DNA of 64,000 nucleotides from Firmicutes bacterium CAG:631 (GTDB taxonomy: Bacteria; Bacillota_I; Bacilli_A; RFN20; CAG-631): positions 4,362 to 68,361 of the forward strand of contig HF997992.1 of NCBI GenBank assembly GCA_000433015.1, in the 5' to 3' direction. The position numbers and the translations under genes were made by a program. Within the stretch, counting starts at the first letter, position 1, and each line of letters starts with the position of its first letter. The notes under the pieces were generated by a model. The model saw only the letters and a list, made by a program, of their open reading frames with translations, searched no databases and was not told the DNA's origin. This document shows, in pieces, positions 54,579 through 62,806 of the stretch.

Positions 54579-54651
54579 AATTATTTTCTTTTTTTTGATT
54601 TTGATTGTTTTTAATTTCAAATTTTATTACAATGATGAAAGAGGTGGTACT

Positions 54652-55473
54652 ATGAAGATTCGTTTTTTGGGAACAGCTGCAGCAGAGGGATGGCCGGCCA
54701 TATTTTGTAGTTGTCCTGCTTGTATGAAAGCAAAAGAATTAAAGGGGAAAAATATCCGAAGTCGTTTTTCAATTATGATTGACGATGCTTATAAAATTGA
54801 CTTTCCACCCGATAGTTTTTATCATATGATTCAACATCAATTAGATTATACTAAATTAAAATATTTGTTTATTTCCCATCCTCATACGGATCATTTGGCT
54901 TCACATGAATTTGAGTTTCGTAGAAAATGGTTTACCAATTTAAGAAATGATCGAAATCTTCATATTTATGGATGGACGAAATCTTTAACTAAAATCAAAA
55001 AAGGAATGGTTTATTCGGATGAAAATGAGCCAATTTATCATTCCCTTAAAGCTTTTAAAAAAATAGAAACACCAGATTTTGATGTTTATCCGTTGCCAGC
55101 TAATCACATGACCCCAAAAGATAAACCTTTCATCTATCTTTTTGTACGCAAATCGGATCAAAAAACTTTTTTATCCGCGCATGATACAGGCTATTTTTTT
55201 GATGAGGTTTGGGATTTTTTGAAATCTTTTCACATTGATGTGATTTCTTTAGATTGTACCCATGGTGGTGGAAGCAGTCTCAATAATCATTTAGGACATC
55301 AAGAAGTTTTAAAGGTCAAACAAAAATTAGAAGAATTACATATTTTTAATGAAGGAATTTTTATTGTTAATCACTTTTCTCATAATGGAAAATGGTCACA
55401 TGAAGAATTAGAAAGTTTTTTTAAGCCCTATCATATTCTTGTTGCTTATGATGGCATGGAAATCGAATTTTAA
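54652..55473 (+). CDS. Metallo-beta-lactamase-fold hydrolase (PhnP-like)
   Basis: 273 aa from ATG 54652 (GAGGTGG upstream). It starts with FLGTAAAEGWPAIFCSCPAC: a CxCxxC cluster (C19, C21, C24) as in PhnP, where cysteines bind a structural zinc. The metal motif HPHTDHLASHE, then PANHMTP, SAHDTGYF and LDCTHGG follow. Likely a cyclic-phosphate phosphodiesterase or related hydrolase. The next gene begins 12 nt downstream. Confidence 0.85.
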   Translation: MKIRFLGTAAAEGWPAIFCSCPACMKAKELKGKNIRSRFSIMIDDAYKIDFPPDSFYHMIQHQLDYTKLKYLFISHPHTDHLASHEFEFRRKWFTNLRNDRNLHIYGWTKSLTKIKKGMVYSDENEPIYHSLKAFKKIETPDFDVYPLPANHMTPKDKPFIYLFVRKSDQKTFLSAHDTGYFFDEVWDFLKSFHIDVISLDCTHGGGSSLNNHLGHQEVLKVKQKLEELHIFNEGIFIVNHFSHNGKWSHEELESFFKPYHILVAYDGMEIEF

Positions 55474-55485
55474 GGAGTGAATTTG

Positions 55486-56655
55486 ATGATTCGTTTAGCA
55501 AAACCCGAAGATAAAGAACGTTACTATACCATGTTAAGTTATTGCTTTAATATGGGAAATGCATCCATAGAAAACAATGTAAAAAATCAAGTTTTCCCAA
55601 CAGATGAAATTATTGTCAACGAAGTAAATGGTGAAATTTCATCTAGCGTTCATGTTGTTCCTTTTATGATGCATTTTGATCAAAAAACTTACCCAATGGG
55701 AGGAATCGCTGGCGTAAGCAGTTTCCCCGAATCTAGAGACCATGGTGGAATCAAAGAAATTTTAACCTATTCATTACAATATATGAAAGAAAAGGGAATG
55801 ATTTTTTCTGCTCTTGGTCCTTTTAGTTTTGAATTTTATAGAAAATATGGTTGGGAATGGGGATTTGTTTTTCAAAAGTTAAAACTTCCCATCCAAGATC
55901 TTGCCAAAACCAAAAAAGCACATCATTATCAATCTTTGAGCAAAAAAGATGATGAAATCGTGAATCTTTTTAGAAAACAATATGCTTGTAAGTTTAATGG
56001 CAGTATTGATTTTTCTTTATCCATTCGTGAAAATAGATGGCAAAACTTTTATCAAAATTTCACCCATTGTTATGCTGCTTATGATGATTCAAATCAAATA
56101 GAAGCCATTGCTTTTTTTAGAATTGAAAACCGAACTTTAATTTGTGATGAACTTTATTTTTTAAGTGAAACTGGTCGTCAGCACATGTTGCATTTGTTTT
56201 ATACGCATCGTTCACAAGTCGATCAAGTGGAACTTTTATTGCCAAAAGATGATAATATCAGAGCCACCCTTCCTAATCCTCGTATTCAATACTGGGAATG
56301 GGCAAACATGATGTTTCGAGTCGTTTGTGTAAAAGAAGCGTTACAAGCCATGCAGTTAAAAGAAAACAATAAAGGGAAATTGCGCCTAAAAGTTCATGAT
56401 GCTCAAGCAGATTGGAATAATCAAATTTTTGAATTGATTATAGAAAATAATCATCTTAGCGTTATAGAATTAAAAAAACAATCTTCTTATGATTTTGAAA
56501 TGGATATTCAACGCCTTTCTCAACTCATTTTAGGATTTATAGATGGGAAAGAAGCTTTACAATTGGAATTAGTTACTTGTAAAAATGTAAGAAAAGAGCC
56601 ATTATTTAATAAAATCTTTCAAAAAAGACCAACCATGCTTTGGCATATGTTTTAA
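55486..56655 (+). CDS. Eis-like GNAT acetyltransferase with SCP2-type C-terminal domain
   Basis: 389 aa from ATG 55486, with AAGGAG over the previous stop; a GTG at 55477 overlaps the ribosome site. The N-terminal GNAT domain includes YPMGGIAGVSSFPESRDHGG and GPFSFEFYRKYGWEWGF. A central second GNAT-like domain and a C-terminal SCP2-like domain (LSQLILGFIDGKEALQLE) complete the Eis plan. Eis enzymes acetylate lysines or amines, including aminoglycosides; the substrate here is unknown. It ends with the short hydrophobic tail MLWHMF typical of the family. Confidence 0.85.
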   Translation: MIRLAKPEDKERYYTMLSYCFNMGNASIENNVKNQVFPTDEIIVNEVNGEISSSVHVVPFMMHFDQKTYPMGGIAGVSSFPESRDHGGIKEILTYSLQYMKEKGMIFSALGPFSFEFYRKYGWEWGFVFQKLKLPIQDLAKTKKAHHYQSLSKKDDEIVNLFRKQYACKFNGSIDFSLSIRENRWQNFYQNFTHCYAAYDDSNQIEAIAFFRIENRTLICDELYFLSETGRQHMLHLFYTHRSQVDQVELLLPKDDNIRATLPNPRIQYWEWANMMFRVVCVKEALQAMQLKENNKGKLRLKVHDAQADWNNQIFELIIENNHLSVIELKKQSSYDFEMDIQRLSQLILGFIDGKEALQLELVTCKNVRKEPLFNKIFQKRPTMLWHMF

Positions 56656-56684
56656 AAAAAATGCACCTTATCCGTGCATTTTTT
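56656..56684 (+). terminator. Intrinsic terminator of the MBL/Eis-like pair
   Basis: 11-bp stem AAAAAATGCAC / GTGCATTTTTT (56656-56666 with 56674-56684) with a 7-nt loop. Confidence 0.85.
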
Positions 56685-56796
56685 AATTTTTATTTATTTC
56701 TTTTTCTAATTTTTCTGGCATTTTAACAGGTCCTCTAAAAAAATTAACTCCATAGTTTTTTAATTTATCAAAAGGATATTGTTTTTCATTTCGTTA

Positions 56797-57233
56797 TTAT
56801 ATGTATTCAATTGGAACCAACCAGCAATTTTTATTAATAGGTTGTAATTTTTTAGTCATACATAAAATAATTCCAGTTGATACATTGTTAGAATATTTTT
56901 TCATAACTTCAAAATGTTTATCTGGGGCATTTGGGCTGATTCCTTTTTTTATTTTTATTGGAAATAATACATCTCTTTCAACATAGATTAAATCAATCTC
57001 TTTTTGGTCTTTATCTCGATAGTAATATAAGCACATTTGAGGTTTAACACCATTATTTGTTAAATTTTTAATTACTTCGTTAACTACAAACGTTTCAAAT
57101 ATTGCTCCACTTAAGGCCCCAACTTCTAAAGTTTCTGGATTAGGATACTTTGTTTTGCTCCTGTTAAGACAATTACTGGAAATTCTAAAGAAAACTTTTT
57201 TATTGTTTTCTCTATATCTCTTTTAATATACAC
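56797..57233 (-). pseudogene. Deleted AAA_14/DUF4143 ATPase
   Basis: A GTG at 57233 after GAAAGGACG starts YIKRDIEKTIKKFSLEFPVI and then VLTGAKQ, the normal AAA_14 N-terminus up to the Walker A loop. The sequence then jumps, in another frame, to YPNPETLEVGALSGAIFETF and continues through YYRDKDQKEIDLIYVERD to a normal-looking end WLVPIEYI. About 250 residues (rest of the ATPase and start of DUF4143) are missing. Beyond two stop codons the same frame stays open (56683-56793) for 36 residues (GVNFFRGPVKMPEKLEKE) that I do not recognise, perhaps another remnant. Clear pseudogene. Confidence 0.8.
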
Positions 57234-57247
57234 CAAAAATCACGTCC

Positions 57248-57279
57248 TTTCAGAAATACAATTCCGTTTTAGTCTGAAA
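57248..57279. repeat. Inverted repeat upstream of the DUF4143 pseudogene
   Basis: TTTCAGA (57248-57254) / TCTGAAA (57273-57279) with an 18-nt centre. Same design as, but different sequence from, the 39-bp palindromes around the intact DUF4143 gene. It directly precedes the ribosome site. Confidence 0.5.
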
Positions 57280-57351
57280 AATAAAATTTAACAAGTTTTT
57301 TAATTAAATTTTTTCAAAGAAAATGAGCGATGCGGCGTTTTAAAATATATA

Positions 57352-57385
57352 AAAAGCCTCAATTCAATGAATTGAAGCTTTTTTG
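57352..57385 (-). terminator. Intrinsic terminator of the nucleoside kinase gene
   Basis: Long stem AAAAAGC-TCAATTCA / TGAATTGA-GCTTTTT with one mismatch, followed on the minus strand by the T-run CTTTTTATAT. Confidence 0.8.
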
Positions 57386-57386
57386 C

Positions 57387-59030
57387 TTATACATCATGAA
57401 AGCAACTTCCACCAATAAATTCTCTTAGCAATGAATTACAAGGCACCCATTTATCATCAATATCTTTAAAATATTTTAAAAATTTAATTAATCGATTCGC
57501 TGTTATAGCGTGTGGATGATCATCAGGAATCGCTTGTAAAGCAGGCAAAGCATATTTTTTCATCACGCCAAGTTCATAAGTTAATTCTGAATTAAAGACA
57601 AAATTAGCCCCTTCTTGGTGTGGATAAATCCATTTAAATTCTCCTCTTCGAACGGACGCCCACATTTCTAATGTTTTTTCTGCAGAAGTGTTTCGATATT
57701 TTTTATCCCGAACAATTCTTCGAAGCAAACGAATGTCAGTTAAACTAATTGGGTTATGATTATCTAAGTTAATTTGAATTTGTGGAGCAATATAAATTTT
57801 AAATTTTTGATGTTTTGGAATAGAAGAAGTTAAATAATCATTTAAAGCATGAATTCCTTCAATAATGATGGGTGTTTTCGCATCAATTTTGCATTTTTGC
57901 CCTTCTTCTCTTTCCCCCGTTTTAAAATTAAATACAGGAAGCGTAATTTCATCTCCTTGAATCAAAGCAAGCATATGACTATTAAACAAGTCAATGTCTA
58001 ATGCTTCAATATGTTCTAAATCGGGATCCCCATTTTCATCAACTGGAGCTTGATGTTTTGGTAAATAGTAATCATCAATAGAAATACGAAGTGGTGTAAT
58101 TCCTCTAGACATCAATTCAATTCTTAGACGATTAGAAAAAGTCGTTTTACCACTAGAAGATGGGCCAGCAATAGCGATTAAACGAATATTTTCAATATCT
58201 TTTTCGATGGCATTGCCTAATTCACAAAGCATATCATTATGTTTTGTTTCACACATATTAATAAAATCAACGGTTGTTTCTTCACGAACATGATCATTCA
58301 TTTTTGAAACTGTATCTGCTTCACAAATTTTTGACCATCCATGTGCTAGTTTTAAAGTTTTTCCAAACATGGATGCTTCTTCAAAAGCAGGAATTGTTCC
58401 GTTTTCCTCGGCTCTTGGATATTGCACAATAAATCCTGGGTTATAATGTTTTACAATAAATTGGGTTAAATACCCCGTTGAGGGCACCATGTATCCAAAC
58501 ATATAATTTAAATATCCATCACATTCATAAATATGTACCATTTTTTCAGGACGGTATTTTAAAGTTTCCATCTTATCTTCTTCATTTTGTTTTTTATAAA
58601 TTTCTTTGGCTTCTTCCTTTGTAATTAGTCTTCTTGTTAAAGGATAATCCGCTTCTACAATTTTTTTCATTTCATTGACAACATCTTTAATAAATCGACT
58701 ATCAAATGCTTGATTTTTATTTAATAATTGTACAAAAATAGATCGAGACACATTATAACTTAATCGTACACTATATTCCGGTTGTAAACGATAGATAGCC
58801 ATGACTATTAAATATCGCAAACTTGTTTCATAAACCTTTACAGCATCAGAATTTTTTAAATCTAAAAGTTCAATTTCACAATTGAAACTGACTTCATACG
58901 TTAATTCTCTTAAACGATTATTGACTTTAGCTGCATAATATTTTTTTTGTTCGTCTTTGGGTATTAAAGATAAAATGGTTTGTTTGTTTTCTAATTGAAA
59001 AGTCTGTTTTCCTATTTTTACATTAAACAT
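57387..59030 (-). CDS. Nucleoside (uridine-type) kinase with N-terminal TGS-like domains
   Basis: 547 aa. Residues ~1-60 are TGS-like and ~60-250 resemble the threonyl-tRNA-synthetase additional domain. The C-terminal half is a phosphoribulokinase/uridine kinase domain: P-loop GPSSSGKT (289-296), RISIDDYYLP, DLEHIEALDIDLF, IIIEGIHALND, LLRRIVRDKKYRN. This fused architecture is common in Firmicutes and Bacteroidetes. It probably phosphorylates uridine/cytidine or a related nucleoside. Own promoter at 59073-59101 and terminator at 57352-57385. Confidence 0.9.
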   Translation of the reverse strand: MFNVKIGKQTFQLENKQTILSLIPKDEQKKYYAAKVNNRLRELTYEVSFNCEIELLDLKNSDAVKVYETSLRYLIVMAIYRLQPEYSVRLSYNVSRSIFVQLLNKNQAFDSRFIKDVVNEMKKIVEADYPLTRRLITKEEAKEIYKKQNEEDKMETLKYRPEKMVHIYECDGYLNYMFGYMVPSTGYLTQFIVKHYNPGFIVQYPRAEENGTIPAFEEASMFGKTLKLAHGWSKICEADTVSKMNDHVREETTVDFINMCETKHNDMLCELGNAIEKDIENIRLIAIAGPSSSGKTTFSNRLRIELMSRGITPLRISIDDYYLPKHQAPVDENGDPDLEHIEALDIDLFNSHMLALIQGDEITLPVFNFKTGEREEGQKCKIDAKTPIIIEGIHALNDYLTSSIPKHQKFKIYIAPQIQINLDNHNPISLTDIRLLRRIVRDKKYRNTSAEKTLEMWASVRRGEFKWIYPHQEGANFVFNSELTYELGVMKKYALPALQAIPDDHPHAITANRLIKFLKYFKDIDDKWVPCNSLLREFIGGSCFHDV

Positions 59031-59072
59031 ATTTTTTTCCCTTTCTTTTTATTGAATTCGCTTTGTGCTTTT

Positions 59073-59101
59073 ATTATAAAAAAAAGCAATGCAATTGGCA
59101 A
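59073..59101 (-). promoter_or_regulatory. Sigma-A promoter of the nucleoside kinase gene
   Basis: Minus strand TTGCCA (59096-59101), 17-bp spacer, TATAAT (59073-59078). It lies just downstream of the phoR stop. Confidence 0.65.
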
Positions 59102-59114
59102 GATGAACAATCAC

Positions 59115-60749
59115 TTAATTAAAAATTAATTGAATGCTTGTTCCTTTTCCAAGTTGACTTTTTAATCGAATTTCAATGTTATATTTTACACAAATGTGTT
59201 TAACAATAGCAAGTCCTAGTCCTGTGCCTCCACTATTTTTAGAACGGTCTTTGTCTACTTGATAAAAACGTTCAAAAATACGCTCTTGATGTTTTTTTGC
59301 AATGCCTATGCCATCATCTTCAATTTTTATTGTATGATTTTTATTAGAAATACTGATTTTTATAGTTCCAAATTCATTTCCATATTTAATCGCATTATCA
59401 ATCAAATTCATAATTAAGTGAGAAGCATCTTTTTCACTCATTGTAAAATAGAATGATTCTAAATCTAAATCAAAGGTAATCTTTTTTTTCTTAGCATTAA
59501 TAGTCAATAATTCAATGGCATTGGTAATGGCTTGTTTCAAATCAATTTTTTCTGAAACTTCAACAATTTCGCTTTCTAGTCGAGATAATTCTAACATGTC
59601 TACCACCATTTGATTCATTCGTTGCGCTTCTTTTAACGTTTTTTCTGTAGCCTCAACAATTTCTTCTTTGGTTTCAATAATTCCTTGTTGAATCATTTGT
59701 TGATACCCTATTATAGCCGTTAAAGGACTTTTTAATTCATGGGATGCATTGGCAAAAAAATCTTGTTTGGATTGTGCAATCTTATATTTCATCGTATCGT
59801 CTAATACAAAAACACCAATTCGATTCGACAAAGATTGAATGAAAATAACAAAATGTCTTTCTTGAAAATTCAGTTCAATTTTGCTATCTTTTTTGTTTTG
59901 ATGGCAATCTAAAATAGCTTGATTTAATTTTGAATCACGAATGAGATAAATATAATTTTTATTTAATACTTCTTGTTTTGTTACTTTAAAATAAAATTCA
60001 ACCATTGAATTCATCATGATAACATTTAATTGTTCATCTAACAAAATAAAACCTTGATTCATCTTTTCAATAATCGCAGCGCTTTCTTTTTTTTCTTGTT
60101 CAATTTGATTAAATTTTTGGTGCATTATTGTTTCAATTTCATTTAATTTTAAAGTTAACAAATCTAAATCATTGGTTTCTACATGTTCTTTTTTACCCGT
60201 AAAGATATTCATCTGTAAAATGGCCTTTTGTAAGGGTAAAATGCTTTGATTATAAAAATAGTTATCAACAAAATAAGTGGCAATGGTTAAAAGGATGAAC
60301 AAAATGGCACAATAAAAAACAAGAGCGGTAATCGTTTTGGAAAAATTAGATTGAGGTAAAGCCATACAAATATAATCATTGCCATCTTTACAAGCAACAT
60401 ACACAGATTGGGCATTTAAAACGTTCGAATATCGATAAAAACATTCTCCTAATTGCATCATTTCTGGACTTGAAAGAGTAATGTTTTCGTTTGATGATTG
60501 GTTTTCTTGTATTAAATCACCGTCTTCTGAAAAAATAGCGATATAAATAGAAAAAGAATGAAAATAATCCATCACTTCTTTTTCATTTTCTCCGTTATAA
60601 AGTTGACTAGCAATGTGAAGATAGTTTTTTATTTCCTTTTCTAGTTTTTGATTACTTTGATGCACAAAAATAAGACAACTCATAAGTATTGTTGCCGCAA
60701 TTGATAAAAATATAGCAAAAACAGAAGTCAGTGTGATTTTCTTTTTCAT
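59115..60749 (-). CDS. phoR: Phosphate-type sensor histidine kinase (PhoR)
   Basis: 544 aa. Two transmembrane helices (~8-29, ~140-162) enclose a ~110-residue extracytoplasmic sensor. A PAS domain (~225-315, MNQGFILLDEQLNVIMMN) precedes the HisKA domain with NASHELKSPLTA (H337). The ATPase boxes are LIMNLIDNAIKYG (N), EDDGIGIA (G1) and GGTGLGLAIVK (G2). It overlaps the response-regulator gene by 4 nt. Position after pst-phoU makes control by phosphate status likely, through the Pst-PhoU complex. Confidence 0.92.
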   Translation of the reverse strand: MKKKITLTSVFAIFLSIAATILMSCLIFVHQSNQKLEKEIKNYLHIASQLYNGENEKEVMDYFHSFSIYIAIFSEDGDLIQENQSSNENITLSSPEMMQLGECFYRYSNVLNAQSVYVACKDGNDYICMALPQSNFSKTITALVFYCAILFILLTIATYFVDNYFYNQSILPLQKAILQMNIFTGKKEHVETNDLDLLTLKLNEIETIMHQKFNQIEQEKKESAAIIEKMNQGFILLDEQLNVIMMNSMVEFYFKVTKQEVLNKNYIYLIRDSKLNQAILDCHQNKKDSKIELNFQERHFVIFIQSLSNRIGVFVLDDTMKYKIAQSKQDFFANASHELKSPLTAIIGYQQMIQQGIIETKEEIVEATEKTLKEAQRMNQMVVDMLELSRLESEIVEVSEKIDLKQAITNAIELLTINAKKKKITFDLDLESFYFTMSEKDASHLIMNLIDNAIKYGNEFGTIKISISNKNHTIKIEDDGIGIAKKHQERIFERFYQVDKDRSKNSGGTGLGLAIVKHICVKYNIEIRLKSQLGKGTSIQLIFN

Positions 60750-61405
60750 CCTATTTTATATCCTATTCCATATATTGTTTGAATGCTATCATCATTTAAT
60801 TTTTTTCTTAATGATTTGATATGCATATCAATGGTTCGTGTTTCTAGACCTGCATCATGACTACCCCAAACATGGTTTAATAAGTCTTCTCTAGGAACAA
60901 CTTCGTTAAAATGTTTCGCTAAATATAAAAGAATTTCAAATTCTTTTTTTGTCAAAGGAATAACGACATTATTTTTTTTCACTTCATGACTTGCAATGTT
61001 GATTTGAATATCCTTTATCATAATTTGATGGATATTTTTGTGTTTTCTTAAGCGTGCATTCACTCTAGACATCAATTCTAATAAATCAAAAGGTTTTTCA
61101 ATGTAGTCATCAGCACCTAAATCTAATCCTTCTACTTTATCGATTAATAAATTTTTAGCAGATAAAATTATAATTTCAACGGCATCATAATTTTCATTTT
61201 CTCGAATTTTTTTTAAAATATCAATTCCATCCATATCCGGCAACATGATATCTAGTAAAATTAAATCTGGTGTTCTTTGATAAAAGGTGGTAAAAAAATC
61301 TTTTCCATTGAAAAAAGATAAGACCTCGTGTCCTTGTTTAGTTAATGTTTTATTGATAATTTTTGCAATATTGCCATCATCTTCTACAGAATAAATTAAA
61401 CTCAT
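60746..61405 (-). CDS. phoP: OmpR/PhoB-family response regulator (PhoP/PhoB)
   Basis: 219 aa from ATG 61405, with GAGGTG upstream; a TTG at 61417 overlaps phoU. The receiver domain has the acidic pocket SVEDDG and phosphoacceptor D52 in LLDIMLPDMDG, plus ADDYIEKPF. The C-terminal winged helix includes PLTKKEFEILLYLAKHFNEV, RTIDMHIKSLRKKL and IQTIYGIGYKI. Overlaps phoR by 4 nt. Expected to activate the pst operon under phosphate limitation. Confidence 0.93.
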   Translation of the reverse strand: MSLIYSVEDDGNIAKIINKTLTKQGHEVLSFFNGKDFFTTFYQRTPDLILLDIMLPDMDGIDILKKIRENENYDAVEIIILSAKNLLIDKVEGLDLGADDYIEKPFDLLELMSRVNARLRKHKNIHQIMIKDIQINIASHEVKKNNVVIPLTKKEFEILLYLAKHFNEVVPREDLLNHVWGSHDAGLETRTIDMHIKSLRKKLNDDSIQTIYGIGYKIG

Positions 61406-61413
61406 GGCGCACC

Positions 61414-62055
61414 TCAAAATATTTGTTTATCTTTATGATAGCCTAAAAGAATATAAATCACCCATTCTGCAATATTAGAAGCATGATCTGCTATTCTCTC
61501 TATATATTTTATCACAAGTGTATAATAGATTGCACAAGAACTGGAAATTATTTTTTGATCTAATTTTGAAATCAATTCCGAAATCATTTCTTCATATAAA
61601 GCATCAATGATATCATCATCATGAATCGTTTGTTGTGCTAGTTCTAAATCTTTACTAATAAAAGAATGCATTGAATTATGAACCATCTTTAAAGCAAAAT
61701 TTACTGCTTGATCCAATTTTTCAATTTTACAAGGATCTGTTTGACTTATTTTTTTACTAAAATCACGAATATCTTCAGCATGGTCTCCTAATCGTTCAAT
61801 ATCTTCAACTAATTTTAAAATGCCTAAAACCATACGCATATCCGAAGCATAAGGTCTTTCTTTTAACATAATCGACATGGACATTTCTTCGACTAAACGT
61901 TCGTGCAAATCGACAATGTCATCATTAATTAAACAAGCTTTTTTATCACTATATTCAGAAAGCAAGTCAAAAGAAATTTTTAAATTTTCTTCGACCATAT
62001 CAGCCATTTTAATGACCATTTGATTTAAATTTTCAATTTCTTGTTGTAATTTCAT
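61414..62055 (-). CDS. phoU: Phosphate signalling protein PhoU
   Basis: 213 aa from ATG 62055 (MKLQQEIENL; GGAAGG upstream). A longer frame from 62130 overlaps pstB and lacks a ribosome site. Two PhoU repeats with metal-binding EDIERLGDHAEDI and IERIADHASNIAEW. It links Pst transport state to the PhoR kinase. It sits one base after the pstB stop and 8 nt before phoP. Confidence 0.95.
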   Translation of the reverse strand: MKLQQEIENLNQMVIKMADMVEENLKISFDLLSEYSDKKACLINDDIVDLHERLVEEMSMSIMLKERPYASDMRMVLGILKLVEDIERLGDHAEDIRDFSKKISQTDPCKIEKLDQAVNFALKMVHNSMHSFISKDLELAQQTIHDDDIIDALYEEMISELISKLDQKIISSSCAIYYTLVIKYIERIADHASNIAEWVIYILLGYHKDKQIF

Positions 62056-62056
62056 T

Positions 62057-62806
62057 TTATCCAAACCTTCCTGTAATGTAATTTTCTGTTTCTTGTTTTT
62101 GTGGTTTTTTAAATAGGGTATCTGTATCATTGAATTCTTTTACTTCTCCTAGCATAAAGAATGCCGTATAGTCAGAAATTCTTGTCGCTTGTTGCATATT
62201 ATGGGTTACAATAATAATCGTATACTCTTTTTTTAATTCATCAATGAGTTCTTCTATTTTTAATGTTGCAATCGGATCTAAAGCACTGGTTGGTTCATCC
62301 ATTAAAATCACTTTAGGATTCATTGCAATACAACGAGCAATACACAATCGTTGTTGTTGACCTCCACTTAAACTTAATGCCGAATCTTTTAAACGCGTTG
62401 ACACTTCATCATACAAGGCTGCTTTTTTTAAAGATTCAATGACAATTTCATTTAGGATTGATTTTTTCTTAATGCCTTGACATCGTGGACCATAAGCCAC
62501 ATTATCATAGATAGACATCGGAAATGGATTAGGCGTTTGAAATACCATCCCTATTTCTGTTCGCAAGGCAATGGGATTAATTGTCTGAATGTCTTGACCT
62601 AAATATGTAATTTTTCCTTCAATTCTACATCCTTCAATTAAATCATTCATACGATTAAAACAACGAAGTAAAGTGGACTTGCCACACCCTGAAGGACCAA
62701 TAAATGCCGTGACTTTATTTGGTAAAATTTCCATGTTAATGTTAACTAAAGCTTGTTTATCTTTATAAAACAAATTTAAATTTTCTACTTTAATAATTTC
62801 TTTCAT
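62057..62806 (-). CDS. pstB: Phosphate ABC transporter ATPase PstB
   Basis: 249 aa, normal length. Walker [10 protein letters not shown], signature [13 protein letters not shown], Walker [14 protein letters not shown]-loop VTHNMQQ. The PstB-typical [16 protein letters not shown] segment is present. Overlaps pstA by 4 nt. Confidence 0.97.
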   Translation of the reverse strand: MKEIIKVENLNLFYKDKQALVNINMEILPNKVTAFIGPSGCGKSTLLRCFNRMNDLIEGCRIEGKITYLGQDIQTINPIALRTEIGMVFQTPNPFPMSIYDNVAYGPRCQGIKKKSILNEIVIESLKKAALYDEVSTRLKDSALSLSGGQQQRLCIARCIAMNPKVILMDEPTSALDPIATLKIEELIDELKKEYTIIIVTHNMQQATRISDYTAFFMLGEVKEFNDTDTLFKKPQKQETENYITGRFG

